From NCBI RefSeq assembly GCF_900343125.1, contig NZ_OPYL01000002.1:434001-498000 (forward strand): a DNA stretch of 64,000 nucleotides. Direction: 5' to 3'. The DNA comes from Dysgonomonas sp. Marseille-P4361 (GTDB taxonomy: Bacteria > Bacteroidota > Bacteroidia > Bacteroidales > Dysgonomonadaceae). The position numbers and the translations under genes are program-made. Below are positions 19,237 to 27,839 of this stretch, piece by piece. Positions within the stretch are counted from its first letter, which is position 1. Each line of letters begins with the position of its first letter. Under the pieces are notes generated by a model. That model did no database searches. It saw only the letters and a list, made by a program, of their open reading frames with translations, and had not been told where the DNA came from.

Positions 19237-22200
19237 TTACAATTTCATTTTTAAGCCGTAAGACTCTATGCTGCTTAAGCTCTTTTTAATATCGTCCAGG
19301 TCTGAAAGAAAGAACCAATACTCGGAGCGTTCAACTAAAATATTCAACTGTCCCAAAATAGTACGGTCAATAAGTAGCTGTTCGCGGTTGTCGTTTCGTA
19401 TATCGCCCACCATCTGACGCACGGCATACACGCCGCCAGTCAGTTCGTTTATACTATCTTGCGAAGCGTTGGCAAAGCCGCCCGTTGCTCCCTGGCGTTC
19501 GCCCTCTGGTCGGTCGAAGCCGTTAGCTTCTGCATTTTTCCAAAACTCGTCAAGAAACTTGTTTGCCTTTTCTACGTCTGCATCAAGACCGCCAAAGAAC
19601 CCGCCCAGTATATTCGTTATCTTTTCAGATAGTTGTTTTTCTGTCAGCTTATCGCTGGCGAGGTCTTCGTATGCGCCTTGTATATCTTTTTCCAGTTTGT
19701 CGAATGTTTCTTTTAGGTACAAACTAAAAACCATCTGTTTAGAAAGGTCTTCGAGTACGCTGGTAACATTCTCTTTAAATAAGAGGGCAGCATCTTCGCC
19801 CGTCCTAAATGCCGTAACGATGCTATCAGCCAGCGAGTCGCCCAAGCCCCCGAAAGTTTGACTTAAGTAGCTTTTTAGCTGCTCTTCGGCTTCTTTGGCT
19901 GCGGCGTCGAGGTCTAACAAAGATTGAAGTAAGGCGCGGTTCTCGTCGCTCATTTTCTCGTTGGCGATTACCGCCTCAAGTCGCGCCGTGTTTAGATTAC
20001 CCTCTTTATCTATCAAGTCGTCGTAGACCTCAAGCAAAGGCGAATAAACATCTACGCGTTTACGCCACCAAAGAGCGCCCTTTTTCTTGCTGCCCGTTAC
20101 TATATCTACATCTGCCAGCGCTGCAAGTCCTTTGTTGTAAGCTTCTAAATGTAGCTTGTAGTCGTCTAATTGACCTTTGTAAATTGCACCTATGAAACCG
20201 CCTTTTGAGACTTGTTTCTCTAAAGCCTTTTCGAGTTGCTTGTTAGGCGTCCAGTCGCCCTGCATTTCCTCTTTAAGCTTTTTCATTGTATCGCGGTAGG
20301 TATTGATCGCGTTAGCCGCGCTGCGTATTTGGTCTGTGCCGAATATGCTGCTACCTTGCTTATAATAAAGCTGCTCTTTGAGTAGCAAGAGGTTATATTG
20401 TCGTTGCAGTTCGAGTTTAGCCAGGGCAAGTTCTTTAAGTGCCTTTTGGTGTTCTTTCTCTACCTGGCGGTAATGAGAAAACATTTTAATACCTTGCCCG
20501 ATGGTAGCCATTACACCGCCAGCGATACCGCCCGTAGCAAAACCCTCGGCAATGCTGCCCAGGCTGTCAAGTGCGGCGTCGAACTCTTCACTTAAGCCGC
20601 CAAACATGCCTTTGACCTCGCCGATAACAGCCGAAGCGGTCGCCCCACCTTTTTGCACACTTCCAAACAATGAGCTTGCTTTCTTTTCGGCATCTTCGGC
20701 AGACATGCCCGCCTGCTCAAAGCCTTTAGAAACTTGTTTAAATAATGCGCCATTGACAAGCCCCGTTATACTTTTCGACCCCGTTTTTGACTGCATACCC
20801 TTGAGGCGTTCCTCTAAAATATCAGCCTCTTTATTTGCCGAATCATCGCCCAGTTCGCGCAATAGTTTAATACGCTCAGCCAGGTATTTTTTTACTATCT
20901 CATATTTGGTCTGCTCGGCTATGGTTGTCAGTCCTATACTTTCAAGGTTCGCCGCTTTTTCCAGTTCGAGGGCTTCGTCAAGGTCTGCCTTGCGTAGCTG
21001 GTCGTTAATGCCTGCGCGGTCTATATCTTTTTGCTGGGCATCTTTCAGCCGTTGCACCTCTTCAATACTAGCCCCCGCCTTTTCAGCTTCGGCTATAAGG
21101 CTGGCATAGTAGCCGTTTATCTCGGCTATGTTTCTATCAAGCTCAGAGGCAAAACGCGCATTCACTTCGGCGAAGATACTGTCTATATCTTTTTTAGAGC
21201 GAGCGTTTATACGGTCTAGTTCGTTCTCGTATTGTTTTGTCGCCGCTACGTCAAGTTCTAATAAACCGAGGCGTTGTTCTTTGGCAGGCTTACCCGTCTT
21301 TTTCTCAAGCTCGGCTATTTTGTTAAGTTTCTGTTCTATATCAGCCTGGGTCTGCTCGTATTCAGCTTTTGCCGCCGCGCGCTCACGTTCTGCGCCCTCA
21401 TGTATCGCTTTTACGCGGGCGTCACTTATTTTTTTCTGAATATCGTAAGACATTTTCTCAAGGCTGTCGGCTGCTTTCTCTTCGGGGTTTGTTTTGGCAG
21501 GCTTAGTTTTATCCCAAAGTGTAAGCATGTTAGTCGCTTCGTCTCGTTTCTTTTTGGCTTCATTCCACGCCTTAGACCCTATCATATCTTTAGACATAGA
21601 GTCCATTATCTTTTGATTGGCGTCACGTATATTTTCAAAGTGTTTTTTTGAGTTCTCGGCAATCTTGTCCGAACTATCCAAGCCCGCTTTTTCGAGTTCC
21701 TTAGTTGCTTCATCAGACCAGCCCATCGCTCGTTTAATAAAGTCCAGGGCTTCGGCTTCCAGTTTGCCCGCCTCTGTTTTTTCATCAGCCGCGCCCTTTT
21801 CTGCCCACTCTTTTATTAGCTTGCCTCTGTCCTCATGTATGCCTGCCGATTGAAGACCGAACCAGGACATATAACCCTTTGTCTTATCCCAAAAGGTCGG
21901 GTTGTCTTTTCGGGCTTCGGCGTCCATCAGTTTTTGAACGGACTCTTTATATTTTTCGCCTGCCAGCTCAATAGCTGCGGCAGCCATCGCCCGCTTATTC
22001 ATGGCTTCGATAACTTCGGGCGTATTTTCTGTAAATAATTTATCAGCGTCGTTTACATCACGAATAACAACCCCGAAAGAGTTATACGCGTCAATATTTT
22101 TCAATACTAAAGCCTCTTTTGTTTTTAGGTCTGAGGCTGCGGCTTGCCATTCGCTGCGCAACTGTGCGTACTTTGTTCTTAAATCGCCTAAATTTTTAGC

Positions 22201-22983
22201 CGTAAGCTCACTCAGTCTGTTTAGATTTTCCATTTCGCGTTTATTCGCGTCGTTGGCATCATACCAGGACTTAAGGGCAAAGACTAAAGCGCCTATACCT
22301 ACGACAAGCGCCCCGATACCCGTTAATAAAAGCGCTTTACTTGCCATAGTAGACAAGCCCAGGTTAGTCGTTAAAATACTTACGGCTTTCGACCAGCCCT
22401 TTTTGGCGGCAGTAATAACATGCACATTTGTAACCGCGTTTCTTACTTGAGTATTTTCTATACCCAAAGCAGTAGCAACGCGCTTAAGGGCTTCGCTAAG
22501 TATTTGGTTCGACGCGCTGTATGTGTCGGCACTTTCAGCCCCATCGTCCAGGGCGTCGTTTATCTCGTTCTGATTATCTATAAGGTTTTGTGCGTTCTCG
22601 GTAAGGGTTGCCTCAGTCTCAGCCAGCGCCTCGGTTACATCATTCATTACGCTGGTAACGTCTGCCCCTTGAGATACGGCAGCGCTTGCCTGCTCGGCTA
22701 CCTGGCGATAAGTGGCAAGCTCTTTATTTGTTTTTTCCAAAGCTTCCCGCATACTCTCTATTCGGCTTTCGGACTCGCCAAAATCAGCATTCGAAGACTC
22801 TATAATCTTTTCTTGCTCAGCCAGGGCGACAGACATATCCTTAACGACCTTTTCGAGTCGGGCTATTTCTTTTTCAAGAACATCAACCGAATTAGTCATA
22901 TCATTAACGCCCTGCGTCGCCCTCTCAGACTCTTCGCTGACGTTTTGGTTCATGTTTATATCTATCTCTACTGGCTCCAACAT
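19237..22983 (-). CDS. Tape measure protein
   Basis: A 1248-residue, Ala/Lys/Glu-rich protein with long coiled coils in the first 160 residues and again at 500-700. Hydrophobic helices occur near 215-240 and 790-840 (FGSVQKGGATASAVIGEVKGMFGG...). Size and position (after the tail chaperone pair, before Dit) are diagnostic: it sets tail length and passes into the host envelope during DNA entry. At roughly 1.5 angstrom per residue it would suit a tail of about 190 nm, a rule-of-thumb estimate. Confidence 0.9.
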   Translation of the reverse strand: MLEPVEIDINMNQNVSEESERATQGVNDMTNSVDVLEKEIARLEKVVKDMSVALAEQEKIIESSNADFGESESRIESMREALEKTNKELATYRQVAEQASAAVSQGADVTSVMNDVTEALAETEATLTENAQNLIDNQNEINDALDDGAESADTYSASNQILSEALKRVATALGIENTQVRNAVTNVHVITAAKKGWSKAVSILTTNLGLSTMASKALLLTGIGALVVGIGALVFALKSWYDANDANKREMENLNRLSELTAKNLGDLRTKYAQLRSEWQAAASDLKTKEALVLKNIDAYNSFGVVIRDVNDADKLFTENTPEVIEAMNKRAMAAAAIELAGEKYKESVQKLMDAEARKDNPTFWDKTKGYMSWFGLQSAGIHEDRGKLIKEWAEKGAADEKTEAGKLEAEALDFIKRAMGWSDEATKELEKAGLDSSDKIAENSKKHFENIRDANQKIMDSMSKDMIGSKAWNEAKKKRDEATNMLTLWDKTKPAKTNPEEKAADSLEKMSYDIQKKISDARVKAIHEGAERERAAAKAEYEQTQADIEQKLNKIAELEKKTGKPAKEQRLGLLELDVAATKQYENELDRINARSKKDIDSIFAEVNARFASELDRNIAEINGYYASLIAEAEKAGASIEEVQRLKDAQQKDIDRAGINDQLRKADLDEALELEKAANLESIGLTTIAEQTKYEIVKKYLAERIKLLRELGDDSANKEADILEERLKGMQSKTGSKSITGLVNGALFKQVSKGFEQAGMSAEDAEKKASSLFGSVQKGGATASAVIGEVKGMFGGLSEEFDAALDSLGSIAEGFATGGIAGGVMATIGQGIKMFSHYRQVEKEHQKALKELALAKLELQRQYNLLLLKEQLYYKQGSSIFGTDQIRSAANAINTYRDTMKKLKEEMQGDWTPNKQLEKALEKQVSKGGFIGAIYKGQLDDYKLHLEAYNKGLAALADVDIVTGSKKKGALWWRKRVDVYSPLLEVYDDLIDKEGNLNTARLEAVIANEKMSDENRALLQSLLDLDAAAKEAEEQLKSYLSQTFGGLGDSLADSIVTAFRTGEDAALLFKENVTSVLEDLSKQMVFSLYLKETFDKLEKDIQGAYEDLASDKLTEKQLSEKITNILGGFFGGLDADVEKANKFLDEFWKNAEANGFDRPEGERQGATGGFANASQDSINELTGGVYAVRQMVGDIRNDNREQLLIDRTILGQLNILVERSEYWFFLSDLDDIKKSLSSIESYGLKMKL

Positions 22984-22987
22984 TGTC

Positions 22988-23231
22988 TTATTGTTTTTTT
23001 CTGCCTAACATCTGCAAAGCATCGTTTGCAGAGCTGACAACGGGTGTATTTTCGTTTTCTATCTCTTCGGCGCTCATGGTTACGGTCTGCGGCTGGTCTG
23101 CCATTTCTAACAAGAATAATATCCAGGGTTGCCCCCAAAGTATATACTCATGCGTATAGCCGTAATTCTTTTTAAGCTGCTGAATTAAACCAAAAGGGCT
23201 ATGTAAGCCGATTACTCTTGTTCGCTTTTTT
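22988..23231 (-). CDS. Tail chaperone 'T' reading frame, reached by -1 frameshift
   Basis: A frame without its own plausible upstream start continues from the previous gene in the -1 register. It encodes about 79 residues including SPFGLIQQLKKNYGY, THEYILWGQPWILFLLE and ends MLGRKKQ just before the tape measure gene. The THEYILWGQPW block resembles the T domain of siphophage tail assembly chaperones. In lambda-like phages the G and G-T proteins come from one mRNA by programmed frameshift. An A6 run (complement of 23226-23231) in CAA AAA AGC lies in the overlap. It is not a textbook XXXYYYZ heptamer, so the slip site is uncertain. An internal ATG would give only 38 residues. Confidence 0.65.
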
Positions 23232-23685
23232 GACTCCCTTTTATCTTCTGCCCCGTCCTCTTCGTCATGATCACTTTTATTGTCCGATTGAAGAAGTTGG
23301 TAATATTCGTAAAACCCTCATATTCGTTTAAGTCCTCTATGTATCTGTAAGCTTTAATAAGAATATGAGCGGGTATTTTCCAATGCAGGCGCTCGGCAAG
23401 CTCGTCGCGCTTGAGTGCAATATCTTCTTTGTCATTGAGTATCGCCGTGGCTATTATCTTGCTTATCACTTTCAGGCGCGCATGCAGTTCTACATTTGTC
23501 AAAGGTTTATTTAACTCATTCTCAAGAATGAGTACCGCTATTTCGGCAATCGTACCCCCTCTGAGCGGGCGAATGAGTAACTTGTTTTTGCGCCTTATTC
23601 TATCCAGGAAAGGGGCATCGGGTATATTAAACCGAATACCCCTATCCAATAATAGATTGGCGGCTTTTACTTGAGTATCAGCCAT
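23212..23685 (-). CDS. Tail assembly chaperone G-like protein
   Basis: A 157-residue mostly helical protein (RIRRKNKLLIRPLRGGTIAEIAVLILENEL...) between the tail tube and tape measure genes, the standard place for the G chaperone. Its last about 30 codons overlap the -1 frame that continues to 22988, giving a predicted G-T fusion of about 230 residues. These chaperones coat the tape measure before tube polymerisation. Confidence 0.7.
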   Translation of the reverse strand: MADTQVKAANLLLDRGIRFNIPDAPFLDRIRRKNKLLIRPLRGGTIAEIAVLILENELNKPLTNVELHARLKVISKIIATAILNDKEDIALKRDELAERLHWKIPAHILIKAYRYIEDLNEYEGFTNITNFFNRTIKVIMTKRTGQKIKGSQKSEQE

Positions 23686-23693
23686 AGCCTAAA

Positions 23694-24272
23694 TTATTTA
23701 GTCGTTCCAGTATTCGCGGGGGCTGCCAGTGGTGCTGCGGCTGGGGCTGTTGCCGACGTGTCGGTTTCCCAAATACCGCCTGACTTGCCATCGTCAGAAG
23801 CTAAAGGCGTAAATTCAAAAGGAGCTTTTATTCTACCCTCAAAACCTACATTCATATCAAGCAACACATAACCCTCGACGCGTGGAAATACAACCCAACC
23901 GCCGCCTTGAAATCTGATGCGTATTGCTTTCTTGAGTACCTTAAGTACATCTTCCATAACGTAAGCCGTGCCGTCCATCTTGCCGCCAACAAGGTCTACC
24001 AGTTGCGCGGTTGTCATTTTGATAAATGAACCCGTAATATTACGCGGGTCGCCGATGGTTATCTCGTTCTCTTCGGGCGCATCTGCCTCATGCGAATAGA
24101 TAGGGTTTTTATTGACTGTCGGCGGTGTAATCAGCAGCTCGTCGTCGCGTAAAGTCCTCGGTGCTGTAACCCAAGCTGCGGCGTTTGCTGTCGTTTTGTC
24201 TTTAATATCGGTATTATCAGAAAAGTCAATACCCGCAACGCGCCATTTTATTTTTAATTTTTCTTCTGCCAT
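23694..24272 (-). CDS. Major tail tube protein
   Basis: A 192-residue beta-rich protein starting MAEEKLKIKWRVAGIDFSDN, with VEGYVLLDMNVGFEGRIKAPFEFTPLAS near the end and a low-complexity Ala/Pro/Thr tail (about 170-192). Position before the chaperones and a size of 20 kDa fit a siphophage tail tube. The Ala-rich tail may decorate the tube surface. Confidence 0.7.
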   Translation of the reverse strand: MAEEKLKIKWRVAGIDFSDNTDIKDKTTANAAAWVTAPRTLRDDELLITPPTVNKNPIYSHEADAPEENEITIGDPRNITGSFIKMTTAQLVDLVGGKMDGTAYVMEDVLKVLKKAIRIRFQGGGWVVFPRVEGYVLLDMNVGFEGRIKAPFEFTPLASDDGKSGGIWETDTSATAPAAAPLAAPANTGTTK

Positions 24273-24784
24273 TTTCGTTTTATTCTTTTATATGTTAAAT
24301 AAATTGCTATTATCGTTATACAGACCCAAAAGCCTTTTATCTGAAAATGTTGCCAACCGCTAAGCTCTACGGTCTCTTTTTTGTTTATATTGGTTACAAG
24401 TGCCTTGTTTTCCTTTTGCAAACGATACACCTCAGTTTCTAAATTTTCGACTAAGAGGACGAGGCTGTCGCAGTTGGCTGTTATTTCTATTGTGCCATCA
24501 GGCGCTACCTTTGCAGTAGCCGTGGCGTTACCTTGTTTGTTTTCAAACTTTGCCCCTGGGGGTAGCTTTGCCAGGTCTTCGGGTTTGATGCTTAATTTAG
24601 CTGTCGCCTGGGGCGTGATTATCGGCTTGACTGTGCGGCGTTCAAGGCGGCTCACGCTGTCGGTTGTCTGTGTCGTCTGCTCTCTTTTTTCGCTTGTTAA
24701 TATTTTTCGACTTCGACAGCTCATGAATGATAGGGCAATTATTGCCATAAGGGCAAGCGTTAGCCTTTTGAAATGCAACTTCAT
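24254..24784 (-). CDS. Probable spanin (lipoprotein with C-terminal membrane helix)
   Basis: A 176-residue protein. It begins with a lipoprotein signal (LMAIIALSFMSCRS, Cys22), continues as a polar Ser/Thr/Lys-rich periplasmic stretch with a coiled coil (VENLETEVYRLQKENKAL) and ends in a single helix (WVCITIIAIYLTY) with a basic tail. A lipid anchor at one end and an inner-membrane helix at the other is the layout of unimolecular spanins, which fuse the two membranes at lysis. It overlaps the upstream 134-residue membrane protein gene by 143 bp in another frame, which also recalls Rz/Rz1 nesting. Confidence 0.6.
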   Translation of the reverse strand: MKLHFKRLTLALMAIIALSFMSCRSRKILTSEKREQTTQTTDSVSRLERRTVKPIITPQATAKLSIKPEDLAKLPPGAKFENKQGNATATAKVAPDGTIEITANCDSLVLLVENLETEVYRLQKENKALVTNINKKETVELSGWQHFQIKGFWVCITIIAIYLTYKRIKRKWQKKN

Positions 24785-25046
24785 GTATATAAATTGTTTT
24801 TTTAAGTTCCGATATTTCTTTTTCAGCGTCCGTAAGACGAAGAGCTAAATCGTCATGGAGCTTTTTATAGAGGTCAATCCAACTGTTTTGATTTTCTATT
24901 TCTTTGGCTACGTTAGTAGCTTTCATGCCCTCGACTTCTGCTTTCAGTTTGTTTTTTTCGGCGTTAGCTTTCCACCCGAAGTAACCGACAATCAGCGTTA
25001 CGCCTGGCATTACTATACTTTGAAATATCTCTATAAAAGCTTCCAT
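24642..25046 (-). CDS. Lysis membrane protein (Rz/holin-like), overlapping the spanin gene
   Basis: A 134-residue protein with one N-terminal membrane helix (IVMPGVTLIVGYFGW) followed by a long charged coiled coil and a cysteine pair (ACPYGNNCP) before a basic tail. The topology fits an inner-membrane spanin (Rz) or a small holin. The last 143 bp also encode the start of the downstream lipoprotein. It follows the amidase gene by 6 bp. Confidence 0.5.
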   Translation of the reverse strand: MEAFIEIFQSIVMPGVTLIVGYFGWKANAEKNKLKAEVEGMKATNVAKEIENQNSWIDLYKKLHDDLALRLTDAEKEISELKKTIYIHEVAFQKANACPYGNNCPIIHELSKSKNINKRKKRADDTDNRQREPP

Positions 25047-25052
25047 AAATCC

Positions 25053-25523
25053 TTAGAGAGTTTGATTAATACCTATTTGTTTTAACCAGGCTTGTACGTC
25101 GAACGACGGGCAGGCTTTTGCGGCAAAATGATTATGCCCGACTATCTTGACAGTAGGAAAACGGCGGTTAAAATCTTTTACCAGCGTTTCCAATGTATCT
25201 TTTTGGGCTTGCGTACGGGTATCTTTCGGGGTTTTACCATCCAACGCCACACCGCCAGCATATACCCAATGTTGAGATATTGAGTTCTTACCAGCTACGC
25301 CGTTGGTTATCTCCCACGGGTCTACGATATTGTCGTCATTGTTTGCGACCAGCTCAGAGACCGACCCGTCTAAATGTATTAGCCTGCGATAGCCCACTTG
25401 TCGCCAACCTCGCCCAGCGGGGGGCGGGCTAGTATGCCAGCGACGAATTTCGTCGGCTGTAACCTCGCGCCCCTGGGGCGTTGCTGTGCAATGGATTACT
25501 AAATATTGTAATTTGTTTGGCAT
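25053..25523 (-). CDS. Endolysin, N-acetylmuramoyl-L-alanine amidase (Amidase_2)
   Basis: A 156-residue single-domain zinc amidase. His11 (LVIHCTATP), His130 (KIVGHNHF) and Cys138 (KACPSFD) match the three zinc ligands of the T7 lysozyme/PGRP fold, with Lys136 next to the active site. It cleaves the amide bond between MurNAc and the stem peptide. It has no signal peptide, so it should need a holin. It lies between capsid and lysis membrane genes. Confidence 0.92.
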   Translation of the reverse strand: MPNKLQYLVIHCTATPQGREVTADEIRRWHTSPPPAGRGWRQVGYRRLIHLDGSVSELVANNDDNIVDPWEITNGVAGKNSISQHWVYAGGVALDGKTPKDTRTQAQKDTLETLVKDFNRRFPTVKIVGHNHFAAKACPSFDVQAWLKQIGINQTL

Positions 25524-25534
25524 CGTTGAACGGG

Positions 25535-26608
25535 TTATCCTGCTGCTTGAGCAGTATCTTGAACAATTGCCAATAAGCCTTTCATATCGTCGCGCATAGG
25601 ACGACCGCCAGCACGCAACAAGAACGAATACACATCGCCGTAGAAAGTTGCGTCTTTTTCATTTTCAAAAGCTGCAACCTCGCCCAAAGCGCGGCATACA
25701 GAATCTTGATGCCAAGCCAAAGCCGCCGCGCAGTCTGTTGCTGCTCCTGCTGTTTCCCAGTCTTTTGGGGCTGTCGCACCAGTATAGCGAAGAGCTTTGG
25801 AGCGCATGATTACATTAAATGTATAAAGCTTACCTATTACGCCGTTTTTAAGGTCTGCCAGGTTGTGGAACGCGTCCGCTTCTTTCTCTGTCATAGAGTC
25901 CAAAAGCTGGCTATACATATCAGCATCAAGCAATAAATAACGCCCCTCTTGAGGCACATCGTCTTTATTAAATCGCTTCATTACATTATTGACATCTTTC
26001 TTTGTCAGCGCTTTTCTTTCGCCAGTTGCAGCGTCAGTATGGGCGGCAATAGCCTCACCAGTCGTGAGAATAGTATTCGCTTTTGCTGGCGACCATGAGA
26101 ATAAAATTCCGTTGGCTACATCTTCGTGAAGTTTCGACCTATCTTGTCGTATTACAGACTCGCGTTTATTGTAAGAAAGTTCGACAGTCTCGGCGTGAGA
26201 GATAAGTACGGGGTCGGTAGTGTACTCATCAAGATTAAATGTTAAATCTTTGTCGGTACGTTTTTTCACTGTGGCTGGTAAGGTAGTTCTATTTTTTTCA
26301 GTTTTGGATGCAGCCCCAGCGTTCGGGATATGTACCACTTTACCCATATTGACAAACTCGTCGGCATTAATAGCCTTACTTAAGAATGAGTTGTCAGCAA
26401 ATAGCCCCTCGACTATTGTAGACATCCAAATCTCTTTTTGAATAGCCATATTTACATGACCCGAAGCCGCCCCACCGAAAAGGCTAAGCAACGCCCCACC
26501 GCCAAAAATAGCGGCAAAAGGCAAGCCCGAAGCGAAAGACATAGCTTGCGCCCCTATGACATTAAATAATAGTGCTGTGATAAGCACAAATAAAGTTTTC
26601 AGTTTCAT
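25535..26608 (-). CDS. Major capsid protein with signal-peptide-like N-terminus
   Basis: A 357-residue protein. From Met54 on (MAIQKEIWMSTIVEGLFADNS) it reads like a phage coat protein, with VLISHAETVELSYNKRESVIRQ and a C-terminal GDVYSFLLRAGGRPMR. Position after the protease/scaffold gene supports this. Residues 1-53, however, look like a cleavable signal peptide (KTLFVLITALLFNVIGAQA) plus a Gly/Ala-rich hydrophobic stretch. A second start at Met54 (position 26449) would give a normal 304-residue coat protein. Which start is used is unclear. Confidence 0.75.
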   Translation of the reverse strand: MKLKTLFVLITALLFNVIGAQAMSFASGLPFAAIFGGGALLSLFGGAASGHVNMAIQKEIWMSTIVEGLFADNSFLSKAINADEFVNMGKVVHIPNAGAASKTEKNRTTLPATVKKRTDKDLTFNLDEYTTDPVLISHAETVELSYNKRESVIRQDRSKLHEDVANGILFSWSPAKANTILTTGEAIAAHTDAATGERKALTKKDVNNVMKRFNKDDVPQEGRYLLLDADMYSQLLDSMTEKEADAFHNLADLKNGVIGKLYTFNVIMRSKALRYTGATAPKDWETAGAATDCAAALAWHQDSVCRALGEVAAFENEKDATFYGDVYSFLLRAGGRPMRDDMKGLLAIVQDTAQAAG

Positions 26609-26676
26609 TGTTTCTATCTGTTTTAGTTATAAAATAGTTTCGTTTAAATTGCCTTTAAAGACTATTTAAAGAGTGA

Positions 26677-27708
26677 TTAAGCGTTGGGAGCTTTCCCGAA
26701 TTTCTCTTTAAACTTATCGGCATACGCGTCGGGGTACTTATCCTTAAGAATTACCAGCTTGCCGCTCTTATCCAGGTCGTCCCAGCTCTTCGCCAGTAGG
26801 TCGGCTAATTCGGTTTTTGAACTCTCGCCAGCTTCGTCAATTTGCTCTTTTACAGATTTGCGACCAGGTAGACCAGCCAGCATATTATTAGCTTTTTCAA
26901 AATCACTATCGAATAAGTCAATCCACGACTTGCGAGTTTTACCTTCGGCGTCTGCATTGATACGCCCCTCTTTAATTGCAGCGTCTACCAACTCGGCAGC
27001 TTTTGCCTTTTTCGCTTCTTTGTCGGCGAGTTCCAGTTTATCGACTTTAGCCTGCAAAGCTGTGTTTGCATCAGTCAAAGTTTTGTTACTATCTTTTAGC
27101 GCTACAATAGCCAAGATAACAGCCTTATCGTCCGCTTTATCGGATAGGTTTAATAGTTTTAGTAATTCCTCATTCATATTGTTTACTTTTTTATATGGTT
27201 TAATAAAATCAGAGAGTTTTACTTCGTCGGTTATATCTATCTCTACGCCCTCACTATCGTATAGTTTCAGCGCGTTATGGTTTGCCCCGATGCCTACGAT
27301 AGAAGCTTCGCGCAAACGACATTTTATAATTGTGGGTAAGGTTTGCCCCTCAAGCATGAGTTTAGGGTCTTCGTTGAATATCAAATCAGCAAGCCCAGCC
27401 GAGACCATTTTAATAAAGCCTCTCTTTACCTTGCCAATGATGCGTTGTACTTCCTGGTCTGTGTCTGCCTCGTCAAACTCTACATCTATAAGTATCTGCT
27501 TGTCTTCTTTCCATACGTTGGAGCAGCGACCTATCGGCAGCTTATCGTCGAAATGATAACTCAAGAAAACGGGGTTACGCTGAAATTGCGATATATCCAC
27601 GCCCGCAACCAATACTCTAAAACCATAGGTTACTACGCTTTCGTCCAGTAGTACGAAACGATGCGTATTGTTATTTTGAGACTCTTTATCTTTTGCCATT
27701 TTTCGCAT
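26677..27708 (-). CDS. Head protease fused to scaffold (Mu gpI/gpZ-like)
   Basis: A 343-residue protein. The first 165 residues have the prohead-protease look (FLSYHFDDKLPIGR, later KMVSAGLADLIF and REASIVGIGANHNALKLY). The remainder is a Lys/Ala-rich coiled-coil scaffold with a conserved-looking end. An internal ATG at 27175-27177 (Met178, MNEELLKLLNLS) could produce scaffold alone, as phage Mu makes gpZ from within gpI. It is the first gene of the leftward late block. Confidence 0.7.
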   Translation of the reverse strand: MRKMAKDKESQNNNTHRFVLLDESVVTYGFRVLVAGVDISQFQRNPVFLSYHFDDKLPIGRCSNVWKEDKQILIDVEFDEADTDQEVQRIIGKVKRGFIKMVSAGLADLIFNEDPKLMLEGQTLPTIIKCRLREASIVGIGANHNALKLYDSEGVEIDITDEVKLSDFIKPYKKVNNMNEELLKLLNLSDKADDKAVILAIVALKDSNKTLTDANTALQAKVDKLELADKEAKKAKAAELVDAAIKEGRINADAEGKTRKSWIDLFDSDFEKANNMLAGLPGRKSVKEQIDEAGESSKTELADLLAKSWDDLDKSGKLVILKDKYPDAYADKFKEKFGKAPNA

Positions 27709-27754
27709 GTTTTAGGACAAAGTAAAAGGCAAAAAAAGGGCTTCGCAAAAAATA

Positions 27755-27790
27755 TTACAACACTTGTAATCATTGTTTTAACGCTTGTAA
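27755..27790. promoter_or_regulatory. Operator-like repeats between divergent late operons
   Basis: TTACAA-CAC-TTGTAA (27755-27769) is a perfect inverted repeat. A further TTGTAA lies at 27785-27790, exactly 21 bp after the previous TTGTAA, i.e. two helical turns. The rightward side has a -7 element TAGTTTTG at 27820-27827 but no TTTG at -33, which suits an activator-dependent late promoter comparable to the role of Mu C. The activator gene is not identified. Confidence 0.55.
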
Positions 27791-27839
27791 CTTTTCTTTT
27801 TTAGCATCTTTTAGGGGGCTAGTTTTGTGTAAAAAAGGT

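Noticed and set aside
23226-23231. Canonical -1 slippery heptamer A-AAA-AAG for the tail chaperone frameshift.
   Set aside because: Only six A residues are present and the zero-frame codons are CAA AAA AGC, so the classic two-tRNA slip does not fit; the frameshift itself is still favoured.
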